Shown: positions 9,236-17,053 of the stretch, in pieces
Layout: each line of letters opens with the position of its first letter
Position numbering within the stretch: position 1 is the first letter of the stretch
NCBI GenBank assembly: GCA_946407015.1
Contig: CAMJML010000028.1
Span: 1-44,873 of the forward strand
DNA: 44,873 nucleotides
Source of the DNA: an uncultured Selenomonadales bacterium
Lineage (GTDB): Bacteria; Bacillota; Negativicutes; DSM-1736; Dendrosporobacteraceae
Reading direction: 5' to 3'
Notes under the pieces: generated by a model
Databases searched by the model: none
The model's input: the letters and a program-made list of their open reading frames with translations, nothing else
What the model was told of the DNA's origin: nothing
Translations under genes and position numbers: made by a program

Positions 9236-9604
9236 CTACTTTGCTATTTTTGCTACAATTTGCGTAATTTGCTCAACCGTATACGGCTTTTGGATGAAAT
9301 CCTCCGCCCCATATTTTAAGGCCTGAATGAGCTTATCCGATGTCCCTAGTGATGATAGCATAATGACTTTGGCTTCAGCATCAAAAGCTCTCAGTTTTTT
9401 GAGTGCCTCCAATCCGTCGGTGCCAGGCATGACAATGTCCATGAAAACAAGATCCGGGCGGCTTTTCTGATAGACTTCTACAGCTTCTGTACCATTTTGG
9501 GCTTCAAACACTTCACAGCCGATCCCAGTCAGGATATCCCGTAATTTTTTTCTTACCAGCAAAGAATCATCGCAAATAAGTACTTTTCCTTGTTGTGTTT
9601 CCAT
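9236..9604 (-). CDS. Single-domain response regulator (CheY-like)
   Basis: A 122-residue receiver domain with no output domain. The acidic pair is in ICDDSLLVRKKL, the phosphoacceptor Asp in VFMDIVMPGTDG, the Thr/Ser switch in IMLSSLG and the conserved Lys in FIQKPYT. It starts at ATG 9604 with AAAGGAG 9 bases upstream. It is followed without a gap by the CheX-like gene, which probably dephosphorylates it. No sensor kinase is adjacent. Its partner kinase could be a chemotaxis CheA or another system elsewhere. Confidence 0.93.
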   Translation of the reverse strand: METQQGKVLICDDSLLVRKKLRDILTGIGCEVFEAQNGTEAVEVYQKSRPDLVFMDIVMPGTDGLEALKKLRAFDAEAKVIMLSSLGTSDKLIQALKYGAEDFIQKPYTVEQITQIVAKIAK

Positions 9605-9740
9605 GTATTTCTCCTTTCAGGCAACTGCTGCCTATTAAACCATATTTTAACATGCTTCGTGGCCAGCTTGAATTTTCCTGCCATCCAGGGAAAATATAAC
9701 CCAAATATAACAATTCAGCCCTTATCCTGCTGAGTCCCAT

Positions 9741-9771
9741 AAAAAAACTGGCGATAAACGCCAGTTTTTTA
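9741..9771. terminator. Bidirectional terminator
   Basis: ACTGGCG-ataa-CGCCAGT (loop small) flanked by AAAAAA and TTTTTT. It lies just after the stop of the YhcH-family gene on the minus strand. Confidence 0.85.
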
Positions 9772-10248
9772 TGATGGATTCAGATAATCTACAGCAATCT
9801 TCAATACCACTTTTTGAATTTCTCCGTCATATTCCCCTTGAATCGTAGGCCGGTGCACATCCCAGGGGAAGAGGATCGCATAGGTACCCTGTGACAAGAT
9901 AACCATGGATTCCTTGTCCACTTTTTTATAAAAAATGGCATCCCGCTCCGCCGCGCAGTCTTCCAGTACTTCGTGGGCTGTGCTCCAGGAGGCATAACCC
10001 ATGACTTCCTCCCCTTTGGCGATAAACTGGATATCAATATATTTGACATGAGTTTCGGCTTTACAGTGTTCAAGCGGCTGGGGCTTATACCGGGAGACCA
10101 GCGCAAACAGCCGTTCTCCTTCGATGAGATATTTCCCTGATTCTACTGCGGAAAAATCCGTTTTAGCCAAATAATCGAGGCCTTTTTGCAAAGCTGCCGG
10201 CAAATGAGCCATTTCACCGGCACAATTGGAGATATGTCCGATAATCAT
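9769..10248 (-). CDS. YhcH/YjgK/YiaL family protein
   Basis: A 159-residue soluble protein of the cupin-like DUF386 family (YhcH, YiaL, EbgC). Visible family features include KYLIEGERLFALVSRYKP, ETHVKYIDIQFIAKGEE and LFPWDVHRPTI, which carry probable metal ligands (His and Glu). Relatives are associated with sialic acid and other sugar metabolism, in some cases as anomerases. No sugar genes are next to it here, so its substrate cannot be judged. It is alone between a terminator and the T-box region. Confidence 0.9.
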   Translation of the reverse strand: MIIGHISNCAGEMAHLPAALQKGLDYLAKTDFSAVESGKYLIEGERLFALVSRYKPQPLEHCKAETHVKYIDIQFIAKGEEVMGYASWSTAHEVLEDCAAERDAIFYKKVDKESMVILSQGTYAILFPWDVHRPTIQGEYDGEIQKVVLKIAVDYLNPS

Positions 10249-10332
10249 CTTGATTCATCCCTTCATCCTGTATTCATGAGCCACAGTCGTAACCAACCTG
10301 CAAGCATCTTTTTAGCCTTTACGATATTATAG

Positions 10333-10362
10333 TTGCAAAATCGTTTTAGCTTATGCTATTAT
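10333..10362 (+). promoter_or_regulatory. Promoter of the T-box operon
   Basis: TTGCAA (10333-10338), an 18-base spacer and TATTAT (10357-10362), with TGC directly before the -10 (extended -10). It lies about 40 bases before the first T-box helix. Confidence 0.5.
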
Positions 10363-10399
10363 TTAACCAAATAAATATGCAATTAGCAATGATAGGAAA

Positions 10400-10603
10400 A
10401 GTACAGGTGCTGTTTTCTGCAGAGAGCCGGTTATGCTGCGACCCGGTGTGAACGTCACTTCGAAAGCCATCCTTGAGCTGTGGGCTGAAATCAGTAGGCC
10501 TTACCGTCTCCCGGCGTTAACGGGCTGAAGTGAGCCAGTTGGCTAAACAAGGTGGTACCGCGGGGAAATGTTCTCGTCCTTTTTTGGGATGAGAACTTTT
10601 TTA
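10400..10603 (+). promoter_or_regulatory. T-box riboswitch, probably alanine-specific
   Basis: The leader contains the conserved AGAGAG motif of stem I (10421-10426), the matching TTGAGCTG near 10472-10480, and the T-box sequence AAGGTGGTACCGCGGGG (about 10549-10564). An intrinsic terminator follows, pairing 10570-10579 with 10587-10596, then six T. In family alignments the specifier codon sits a few bases before the CTTGAG motif and is followed by a purine; this gives GAAA-GCC-A with GCC at 10466-10468, an Ala codon. Uncharged tRNA-Ala would then allow read-through. The presence of the T-box is certain; the codon assignment is inference, supported by the genes downstream. Confidence 0.93.
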
Positions 10604-10646
10604 TTTGTAATGATAATATTGGATCAATCCGATGATTGGAGTGTTC

Positions 10647-11132
10647 ATGATGAGACAACAACTGTTAGAACTGTTAGAAAATGATGCAAAGCGTCCGATT
10701 GCCGAATTGGCGGTCATGCTCGGAAAATCACAGCAGGAAGTCGCCGATCAAATCAAAGCGCTCGAAGAAGAAAAAATTATTATTAAATATCATACCATCA
10801 TAAACTGGGAAAAAACCGGAGTGGATACCGTTACGGCCATGATCGAAGTCAAAATTACCCCGCAGCGGGAAGTCGGCTTCGATGCCCTGGCTGAACGCAT
10901 TTACCGCTTTCCGGAAGTTCGCAGCGTCTATTTGATGTCCGGAGCGTATGACTTATTAGTCATGCTGGAAGGACCTTCCTTAAAAGAAATTGCCGAGTTT
11001 GTCTCCACCAAGCTGGCTACGATTGAAGGGGTCATTAGCACGACAACGCATTTTATGCTAAAAACCTATAAAGAGGCCGGCGTCATTATTGAGGATCACG
11101 AAGAAGACCGGAGATTGGTGGTGACTCCATGA
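10647..11132 (+). CDS. Lrp/AsnC family regulator (AlaR/YugG-like)
   Basis: About 161 residues: an N-terminal helix-turn-helix (LLELLENDAKRPIAELAVML...) and a C-terminal RAM/Lrp ligand domain with VRSVYLMSGAYDLLVMLEG, the usual Asp-rich ligand-binding turn. I place the start at ATG 10647 (or 10650), because GGAG at 10638-10641 is the best ribosome binding site; ATG 10632 has a poor one. It overlaps the aminotransferase by ATGA. In Bacillus, the same pair (YugG-YugH, also called AlaR-AlaT) controls and carries out alanine synthesis; here the pair also lies behind a T-box. Confidence 0.9.
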   Translation: MMRQQLLELLENDAKRPIAELAVMLGKSQQEVADQIKALEEEKIIIKYHTIINWEKTGVDTVTAMIEVKITPQREVGFDALAERIYRFPEVRSVYLMSGAYDLLVMLEGPSLKEIAEFVSTKLATIEGVISTTTHFMLKTYKEAGVIIEDHEEDRRLVVTP

Positions 11133-12295
11133 GTTGGGCTGACCGGATTTCTCCAACCGTGCGCGCCATTCCCCCGTCCGGTATCAGAAGATTTTTTGAT
11201 ATTGTGGCTGAAATGAAAGGCGTAGTTTCACTCGGAGTAGGGGAGCCTGATTTTATTACTCCCTGGCATATCCGGGAGAGCTGTGTCTACGGCTTGGAGA
11301 AAGGCTATACCTCCTATACCTCCAACTACGGGTTGCTGGAGCTGCGCCAGGAAATTGTCCGGGTTACCGAACGCGACTATCAGGTTTCCTACGACCCGCG
11401 CTGTGAAGCACTGATTACAGTCGGTGTCAGTGAAGCGCTGGATTTAGCCTTGCGGGCGGTACTGTCCCCCGGTGATGAGGCACTCGTCCCTGAGCCTTGC
11501 TACGTCTCTTATAAGGCTTGCGTCACTTTAGCCGGAGGCATTCCAATTCCGGTTCCGACCCGGATGGAAAACCAGTTCCGGGTCACGGTTGACCAATTGG
11601 AAGCTTTGGTGACACCCCGTACGAAAGTGCTTCTAATTGGCTATCCGAACAATCCGACCGGTGCCATTATGCCGAAAGAAGAACTCTTGCGCATTGCAGA
11701 ATTTGCCGCTAAACATGATCTTATTGTCATCTCTGATGAAATCTATGCCAATCTCACTTACGATGCCGAGCATACTTGCTTTGCCTCCTTGCCGGGTATG
11801 CGCGACCGGACTATTTTGCTCAATGGATTTTCTAAGGCCTATGCCATGACAGGCTGGCGGATTGGTTATGCATTATCCAATCCCGACTTTATTTCGGCCA
11901 TGACCAAAATTCATCAGTACACCATGTTATGCGCTCCTATTACGGCTCAGGTGGCTGCGGTAGAAGCCCTGCGTCATGGTGAAGAAAAAATGCGCAAAAT
12001 GATAGCCGAATATGATTGCCGCCGGCGTTTTATGCTGGACGGGCTGCGCAATATGGGCTTGACCTGCTTTGAACCAAAGGGAGCCTTCTATATCTTTCCT
12101 TCAATAAAGGAAACCGGCCTGACTTCACTAGCGTTCGCTGAAGAATTACTGAAGTCCGAAAAAGTCGCCCTGGTTCCGGGCGATGCCTTTGGCAGCAGCG
12201 GTGAAGGATATGTTCGCTGCTCTTATGCCACTTCAATGGCCAACCTGGCGAAAGCCTTGGAACGCATTGAACGCTTTGTAAAAAAACGGTTATAG
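11129..12295 (+). CDS. PLP-dependent aminotransferase class I/II (AlaT/YugH-like, probable alanine transaminase)
   Basis: A 388-residue fold-type I aminotransferase. The PLP lysine is in NGFSKAYAMTGWRIGYA (near residue 236), the PLP-contact Asp/Tyr in VISDEIYANLTYD, the Asn of YPNNPTGAIM, and the substrate-carboxylate Arg in GYVRCSYATS. It overlaps the Lrp gene by 4 bases and is translationally coupled. Its relation to Bacillus YugH, together with the alanine-type T-box leader, suggests it makes alanine from pyruvate and glutamate; aspartate or aromatic substrates cannot be excluded from sequence alone. Confidence 0.92.
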   Translation: MSWADRISPTVRAIPPSGIRRFFDIVAEMKGVVSLGVGEPDFITPWHIRESCVYGLEKGYTSYTSNYGLLELRQEIVRVTERDYQVSYDPRCEALITVGVSEALDLALRAVLSPGDEALVPEPCYVSYKACVTLAGGIPIPVPTRMENQFRVTVDQLEALVTPRTKVLLIGYPNNPTGAIMPKEELLRIAEFAAKHDLIVISDEIYANLTYDAEHTCFASLPGMRDRTILLNGFSKAYAMTGWRIGYALSNPDFISAMTKIHQYTMLCAPITAQVAAVEALRHGEEKMRKMIAEYDCRRRFMLDGLRNMGLTCFEPKGAFYIFPSIKETGLTSLAFAEELLKSEKVALVPGDAFGSSGEGYVRCSYATSMANLAKALERIERFVKKRL

Positions 12296-12308
12296 TCCGC
12301 CTGATAAA

Positions 12309-12342
12309 GAAAACACTCCTTGCTATGCAAGGAGTGTTTTCT
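12309..12342. terminator. Bidirectional terminator
   Basis: AAACACTCCTTGC-tat-GCAAGGAGTGTTT, flanked by A-rich and TTTTCTTT sequence, lies between the convergent aminotransferase and cheX genes. Confidence 0.9.
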
Positions 12343-12804
12343 TTATTGGCCTAACCCGATATTTAATTCAATCGCATTAGAATCCACCAGGAGTTCTAAG
12401 GCTAAATATTTCGTACTGCTGACTTTCACTTTAAAATCCGCCCCCAAAGCCAGGCTGGGCGGCGAAATATCGACATTCATGCCCTGTTTTTCAAAGTTAA
12501 TGGCCGCATTGGCCGTCACCATGTTAACCAGTTCGGAAATCGCACTTTGAGCCATTTCATCCATTTTTTCTACCGGCATTCCCATCATCATGACCGAAGC
12601 AATGGACCGGGCTGTTTCTTCACTCATATTATAAGCAATATTGCCACGGACCTGATTGGTCATGCCAATTAATACGGTCACTCCTTGGCTGGAAACATAT
12701 TGCTCTTTTACCGCTAATTTGCCGCGGTTAATGCTTTGGAAGCCCAATTGAGGCATAACTGTAGCAATTGCATCAACAAATGGATTGATTAGTTTAACAT
12801 CCAA
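12343..12804 (-). CDS. cheX: CheX family chemotaxis phosphatase
   Basis: About 153 residues, a normal length for CheX. The catalytic pattern E-x2-N is in AISELVNMVTANAA, the family's site for CheY-P dephosphorylation. I prefer TTG at 12804 (LDVKLINPFVDA): GGAGGG lies 7 bases upstream, and family members usually begin at this point; TTG 12822 would place the ribosome binding site inside the gene. The start overlaps the last codons of the upstream receiver-CheX gene, so the two are translationally coupled and probably act together. Confidence 0.88.
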   Translation of the reverse strand: MDVKLINPFVDAIATVMPQLGFQSINRGKLAVKEQYVSSQGVTVLIGMTNQVRGNIAYNMSEETARSIASVMMMGMPVEKMDEMAQSAISELVNMVTANAAINFEKQGMNVDISPPSLALGADFKVKVSSTKYLALELLVDSNAIELNIGLGQ

Positions 12805-13657
12805 GGCTATTCCCTCCTGCAAAGCCGATATTCATAGTCATTGTTCCGATTTCAGTTTCTATATGGACATTAAATGAATTCAATCGTGGATTGATCAGGT
12901 CTATAGTATTCCCGCTCATGATGCCCGGAGGCGTCAGTCTGAGTTCAGCTCCGCGGAACTGATTATTAATGGCCGAGACGCTGTGGCCTCCAATAATATT
13001 CGCAAACTCGGCAATGCTGTTTAACACATCCTCCTCATCAACAGTCTCCGATCCTAGAATCATTTGGGTAAACTTCCGGGCCGTGCCAGTACTGATGGTG
13101 AGAATCATCCGTCCGGATTGCTTACCGGTAATCCCGATAATCACCGCAATGCCATGGGCCGTAAATTTGGGCTGATCATCAACAGCCGTAGTTACCCGGC
13201 TTTCCACTCTGGCCATTTGCAGCATATTTAGTTTAAGAGCAGAAACAAAGTGTGTCAGGTACTGATTCAGCCAGTCCTGACTTTGCTGCGAGCATTCACA
13301 AATTTTCCGGAGTGTATCAAGAAGTTCGGACGATTTTACGGGTTTTTGCAAAAAAGCCTGCACCCCGGCCGAGTATCCTCTGGCTAGTAGATTTTCATCC
13401 CGCATCGCACTCACCATGACAATTTTAGCAGCCGGATCAATACTGATGATCTCCCGGCTGCAAGAAATCCCATCCATATCAGGCAAATTCATATCCATTG
13501 TGACAACATCCGGGCCCAGGAATTTGTATTTTGCAACAGCATCCCAGCCATTTTCTGCAAATCCACAAACTTCAAAACTTGTTTGATCTAATGTTCCTGC
13601 CATGATCTTCTGACTGAAAGGCGAATCGTCCACAACCAGTACCCGGATTTTATTCAA
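12794..13657 (-). CDS. Response regulator: receiver domain fused to CheX-like domain
   Basis: A 287-residue two-domain protein. Residues about 3-120 form a receiver domain with VVDDSPFSQKIM, the phosphoacceptor Asp in VTMDMNLPDMDG and Lys in FLQKPVKSS. Residues about 135-285 are CheX-like, with the E-x2-N pattern in SIAEFANIIGGHSVS. A CheX domain on the same chain as a receiver suggests self-limiting phosphorylation or action on another CheY; this is inference. It starts at ATG 13657, and its end overlaps the start of the stand-alone cheX. Confidence 0.88.
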   Translation of the reverse strand: MNKIRVLVVDDSPFSQKIMAGTLDQTSFEVCGFAENGWDAVAKYKFLGPDVVTMDMNLPDMDGISCSREIISIDPAAKIVMVSAMRDENLLARGYSAGVQAFLQKPVKSSELLDTLRKICECSQQSQDWLNQYLTHFVSALKLNMLQMARVESRVTTAVDDQPKFTAHGIAVIIGITGKQSGRMILTISTGTARKFTQMILGSETVDEEDVLNSIAEFANIIGGHSVSAINNQFRGAELRLTPPGIMSGNTIDLINPRLNSFNVHIETEIGTMTMNIGFAGGNSLGC

Positions 13658-13793
13658 TAGATATCACCTTGCCTCTTTCTATAATCGTATTTTGTCATTT
13701 TAATTTCAGCGAAAATGATATTGTTAATTTTAAACATTTCTGACTGAAATCCTGCTCTATTTGACAAATATTTATTTTTTGCGCCAATTACGC

Positions 13794-13830
13794 AAAAACC
13801 CGGGAAGCAGCGCTAGCGCTGCTTCCCGGG
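13794..13830 (-). terminator. Very strong terminator of glnK
   Basis: A perfect palindrome with 15-bp arms (CCCGGGAAGCAGCGC and its complement) is followed on the minus strand by TTTTTGCG. It lies about 15 bases after the glnK stop. Confidence 0.88.
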
Positions 13831-13844
13831 CTCATCAACCGTCG

Positions 13845-14207
13845 TTATGCTTTGGGGTCAATGATGGCAATGTCGCCTTCTTCACCCGTACGAATCCGAA
13901 CAGCATTTTCAATTGGATACACAAAGATTTTGCCATCGCCGATCTGGCCGGTCTTCAGTACCTTCTGAGCTGTTGCCAGTACTTTTTCCACTGGAATTTC
14001 GCAGACAACTGTTTCAACTTTTACTTTAGGCAATAAATTGATCGCATATTCCGTACCTCTGTAGACTTCGGTATGCCCTTTTTGCAAGCCGCAACCATAG
14101 ACTTGGCTGACAGTCATCCCGGCAACACCGATTGAATTTAAGGCTTCTTTCAATTCTTCCAGTTTACCCGGTCTGGTAATAATCTCAATTTTAGTCATTT
14201 TTCTCAT
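13845..14207 (-). CDS. glnK: Nitrogen regulatory protein P-II
   Basis: A 120-residue P-II protein. The T-loop GHTEVYRGTEYAI holds the Tyr of the EVYRG motif that is uridylylated in many bacteria. The C-terminal signature is TGQIGDGKIFVYPIENAVRIRTGE, with the B- and C-loop residues that bind ATP and 2-oxoglutarate. It starts at ATG 14207 behind AGGAGG. It lies 71 bases downstream of amtB; P-II proteins of this kind bind AmtB and block ammonium uptake when nitrogen is plentiful. The order amtB-glnK suggests one operon. Confidence 0.96.
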   Translation of the reverse strand: MRKMTKIEIITRPGKLEELKEALNSIGVAGMTVSQVYGCGLQKGHTEVYRGTEYAINLLPKVKVETVVCEIPVEKVLATAQKVLKTGQIGDGKIFVYPIENAVRIRTGEEGDIAIIDPKA

Positions 14208-14278
14208 AAACCGTCCTCCTCCTACTCCCCATAGCGATCATTTCCAAAAACACCAGCTTCTGTAATCTAACTATAAGT

Positions 14279-15700
14279 TTAAACTAAATTGACTTTCTCC
14301 GCAACTTTTTGTGTGCTGCTAATCTCATAGCCATGAGTAATAGGAGCGCCAGCTACAAAGTCTTGAGCATAAGCTCTTTCACCGTGTTCACTGACATCAA
14401 GTCCGCTAATTTCTTCTTCATCGTTAACACGCAATGGCAGGAATGCGCCAACAATTTTCAGCAGGATAAACGTCATGACCGCCGCGAACACCCAAGCAGC
14501 AGCGACTGCAATCAACTGGGTTACAACCGGGTCCATACCGCCGCCAAAGAAGAAGCCGTCAGTACCGGCTGAATTTACCGATTTGGAAGCAAACAATCCG
14601 GTTGCAATGGCTCCCCATGTTCCGCCAATGCCATGAATACCAAACGCATCCAGTGAGTCGTCGTAATTGAGCTTTTTCTTAACAACAGCAACAGCAAAGT
14701 AGCAGATTGCGCCACCGGCCAAGCCAATAATCAAGGATGGAATCGTTGAAACAAAACCGGCAGCCGGAGTGATCGCAACTAATCCGGCAATACAACCGCT
14801 AACGGCTCCAAGAATAGTTGGTTTGCCATTATGCATCCACTCAACAAATACCCAGGATAAAGTTGCTGCAGCGGCGGCAACTTGAGTAACAACAAAGGCA
14901 GATGCAGCCAGGCCATTGGCAGCCAATGCACTGCCGGCATTAAATCCAAACCAGCCGAACCAGAGTAAAGCAGCACCTAGAACAGTCATTGGAAGATGAT
15001 GAGGAAGCATTGGCGAAGAGCCGTAACCGCGACGTCTTCCTAAAACAATGCAGGCCACCAAGCCGGAAACACCGGAAAGAATGTGGATAACAGTACCACC
15101 GGCAAAGTCAAGAGCTCCTAATTCAAACAACCAGCCACCGCCCCATACCCAATGGGCAAATGGATTGTAAACCAAGGTAGCCCAAGCAACAATAAACACA
15201 ACAAACGCTGGAAACTTCATTCTTTCAGCAAAAGACCCGGTAATCAGCGCCGGCGTAATGACGGCGAACATGCATTGGAAAGCCACAAAGGCCAGTGACG
15301 GAATGGTAGCAGCAATTGCGCTCGGTTCTTGCCCTAAGCCATTTAAGCCAAAATACTCTAAGCTACCAATAAGCCCGCCTATATCAGAGCCGAAAGTCAA
15401 TGTATAACCAATCAGAACCCATTGAACGGAAATAAGTGCAACAACGAAAAAGCTTTGCATAATAGTTGTCAGTACATTTTTTGTTCTTACCATACCACCA
15501 TAGAATAATGCCAAGCCCGGAGTCATGAGCATAACCAATGCAGCACTGGCAAGCACCCAGGCGGTATCGCCGGCATCAATTTTAGGTGCCTCTGCTGCGG
15601 CTGCCGCCGCCCCGTCTGTTCCTTCAGCACCAAAAGCTACCGGAACGATCAGGAAAGTTAACATCAGACAAATTGCTAGAATCGACCAAAGTTTTTTCAT
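14279..15700 (-). CDS. amtB: Ammonium transporter
   Basis: A 473-residue Amt/Rh/MEP channel. A signal peptide (KKLWSILAICLMLTFLIVPV, cut near AFGA) and an Ala-rich linker precede 11 predicted membrane segments. Visible features are ALFYGGMVRTKNVL, the ammonium-selectivity region FAHWVWGGGW and the twin-His pore (HILSGVSG and DAFGIHGIGG). It starts at ATG 15700 with AGAGGGG upstream. The protein carries ammonium, as NH3 or NH4+, into the cell and is gated by GlnK. Expression is probably controlled by the long leader with two terminator hairpins upstream. Confidence 0.97.
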   Translation of the reverse strand: MKKLWSILAICLMLTFLIVPVAFGAEGTDGAAAAAAEAPKIDAGDTAWVLASAALVMLMTPGLALFYGGMVRTKNVLTTIMQSFFVVALISVQWVLIGYTLTFGSDIGGLIGSLEYFGLNGLGQEPSAIAATIPSLAFVAFQCMFAVITPALITGSFAERMKFPAFVVFIVAWATLVYNPFAHWVWGGGWLFELGALDFAGGTVIHILSGVSGLVACIVLGRRRGYGSSPMLPHHLPMTVLGAALLWFGWFGFNAGSALAANGLAASAFVVTQVAAAAATLSWVFVEWMHNGKPTILGAVSGCIAGLVAITPAAGFVSTIPSLIIGLAGGAICYFAVAVVKKKLNYDDSLDAFGIHGIGGTWGAIATGLFASKSVNSAGTDGFFFGGGMDPVVTQLIAVAAAWVFAAVMTFILLKIVGAFLPLRVNDEEEISGLDVSEHGERAYAQDFVAGAPITHGYEISSTQKVAEKVNLV

Positions 15701-15821
15701 GTCAAACCCCTCTTTCGTACCAAAATATTTTAATTGTAAAACCTAACAAAATGAAAAGAATAATAAGTTCAGCACCCGAAACCGTTATGAAACCCACTAG
15801 CCACCCCCTTAAACGGCTTAG

Positions 15822-15868
15822 AAAAATAAACAGACGCCCCTCGGTATAAAAAAACCGGCAGGACGTCT
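15822..15868 (-). terminator. amtB leader terminator T2
   Basis: On the minus strand AGACGTCC (15861-15868) pairs with GGGGCGTCT (15832-15840, one G-U), with an inner CGGT/ACCG stem, and is followed by GTTTATTTTT. Its 5' arm shares bases with hexaloop hairpin P2. Confidence 0.65.
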
Positions 15869-15880
15869 TTGTCTGCAAAA

Positions 15881-15918
15881 AATAATATAAAAAGCCTTCG
15901 CAATAGGTTGCGAAGGCT
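15881..15918 (-). terminator. amtB leader terminator T1
   Basis: AGCCTTCGCAA pairs with TTGCGAAGGCT around a 4-base loop and is followed on the minus strand by TTTTTATATTATTTTTT. It lies about 20 bases after the predicted transcription start and its 5' arm overlaps the 3' arm of P1. It may also stop read-through from the DMT transporter gene. Confidence 0.85.
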
Positions 15919-15946
15919 TCATTGCCTTTAGTATCTTGTTGTACTT

Positions 15947-15975
15947 AGTATAGCAACCGTTTCAAACAGTGTCAA
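15947..15975 (-). promoter_or_regulatory. amtB promoter, TTGACA-N17-TATACT
   Basis: On the minus strand a perfect -35 TTGACA (15970-15975), a 17-base spacer and TATACT (15947-15952) are preceded by TGC (extended -10). This is a very strong sigma-A promoter, which fits control after initiation by antitermination. Confidence 0.75.
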
Positions 15976-16004
15976 TACCAAAATATGAGTTCAGAAAATT
16001 AAAA

Positions 16005-16949
16005 CTACGAATCTCCAAGCGTTTGATCCGGCTTTGTCTGGTGCGAGCGTTGCACCGGCTCTGGTTCCGGCCTGGTTGTTAAATAAACACCGCTGATAAT
16101 AATCAGGGCACTGACCAGCTTCAGCCAATCAAACGGCTCGCCCAGAATGAATACCGACTGAACAATGGTAAATACCGGAACCAGATTAATAAAGATCGCC
16201 GCTTTGGGTGCACCAATCTTTTGAATCGCAATGAAATGGAATAAATAGCCCAGTACCGAAGCAAACAGGGCCATGTACAGAATGGACAGCCAGCCGCCAA
16301 CAGTCGCCTGCTGCAAATAGCTGGCAGGGTTTTCCCATAGGACAAAAGGAATGGAGATGAGGGTACAGATTAAAAAAGTATAGGCCGTAAGCATCAGCGG
16401 CGAAAGCCGGTACTGCTGCATCACCCGGCGGCTGTACAGGGAATAGCCGGCCCAACTGCACACAGCGGCAAACATGAGCAGATCGCCAAAATTGAACTGA
16501 AGCTGAGCCAGCACCGCCCATTCGCCATGAGTCACTGTTAGGATAACCCCAAATAATGATAGTGCGGTACCTAAAATTCTGAGCAAGCTCATTTTTTCCT
16601 GCAGCAGAAAAACGGCTAAAACAGCCGTAACCATCGGATTAGTTGAGCCAATCAACGACGAATTAATGGCGGTTGTGTACTGCAAGCAGGAAAAAAACAA
16701 GGCATGATACAAAAAGGTCCCGCCAGCCCCAAGCAAAATGAGCGGCTTCCAGTCCTGTTTCCGGGGCAGCCAGGACTCAGGCTGCCGCTGATATAAAATA
16801 GCAAAAATAAATGGCAGTGCAAATAAAAACCGGAAAAAAGTCAAAGCAAAAGCCGGAAATTCACGAACAGCCAGTTTTCCGGTAATAAATGCGCCAGACC
16901 AGAAGACGGCCGTCAGTACCATTAATCCATACACACCATTGACACTCAT
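16005..16949 (-). CDS. EamA/DMT-family transporter
   Basis: A 314-residue inner-membrane protein with two EamA repeats of five membrane segments each (about 5-145 and 155-295). FWSGAFITGKLAV and the second-repeat end KLVSALIIISGVYLTTRPEP are typical. Such proteins export or exchange metabolites such as amino acids; the substrate cannot be told. It starts at ATG 16949 after GGGGGAAGAAC. It lies downstream of ppnP on the same strand, but a terminator hairpin lies between them (16961-16998). Confidence 0.93.
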   Translation of the reverse strand: MSVNGVYGLMVLTAVFWSGAFITGKLAVREFPAFALTFFRFLFALPFIFAILYQRQPESWLPRKQDWKPLILLGAGGTFLYHALFFSCLQYTTAINSSLIGSTNPMVTAVLAVFLLQEKMSLLRILGTALSLFGVILTVTHGEWAVLAQLQFNFGDLLMFAAVCSWAGYSLYSRRVMQQYRLSPLMLTAYTFLICTLISIPFVLWENPASYLQQATVGGWLSILYMALFASVLGYLFHFIAIQKIGAPKAAIFINLVPVFTIVQSVFILGEPFDWLKLVSALIIISGVYLTTRPEPEPVQRSHQTKPDQTLGDS

Positions 16950-16960
16950 AGTTCTTCCCC

Positions 16961-16998
16961 CAAAAAACCTTAACCTGAATCCGTAGGACTCAGGTTAA
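16961..16998 (-). terminator. Terminator after ppnP
   Basis: TTAACCTGA-...-TCAGGTTAA arms (16970-16998) are followed on the minus strand by GGTTTTTTGG. It marks the end of the RuBisCO-like operon. Confidence 0.75.
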
Positions 16999-17053
16999 GA
17001 AACTGATGATGCAGAAACACTTCTGCCAAACTTGTGACCAGTTAAAAAGCCGG

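Larger units (their letters stand above)
15701..15940 (-). promoter_or_regulatory. amtB leader with ANTAR-type dual hexaloop hairpins and two terminators
   Basis: From the promoter at 15947-15975, the leader runs about 240 bases. Hairpin P1 (15913-15928) has a 5-bp stem AAGGC/GCCTT and hexaloop AAUGAA. Hairpin P2 (15858-15876) has stem GCAGAC/GUCCUGC with one bulged base and hexaloop AAAGAC. Both loops carry A at position 1 and G at position 4, the signature bound by ANTAR antiterminators. Each hairpin overlaps, and so excludes, the 5' arm of a terminator (T1 15881-15918 and T2 15822-15868). No ANTAR protein is encoded in the window. Confidence 0.65.
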
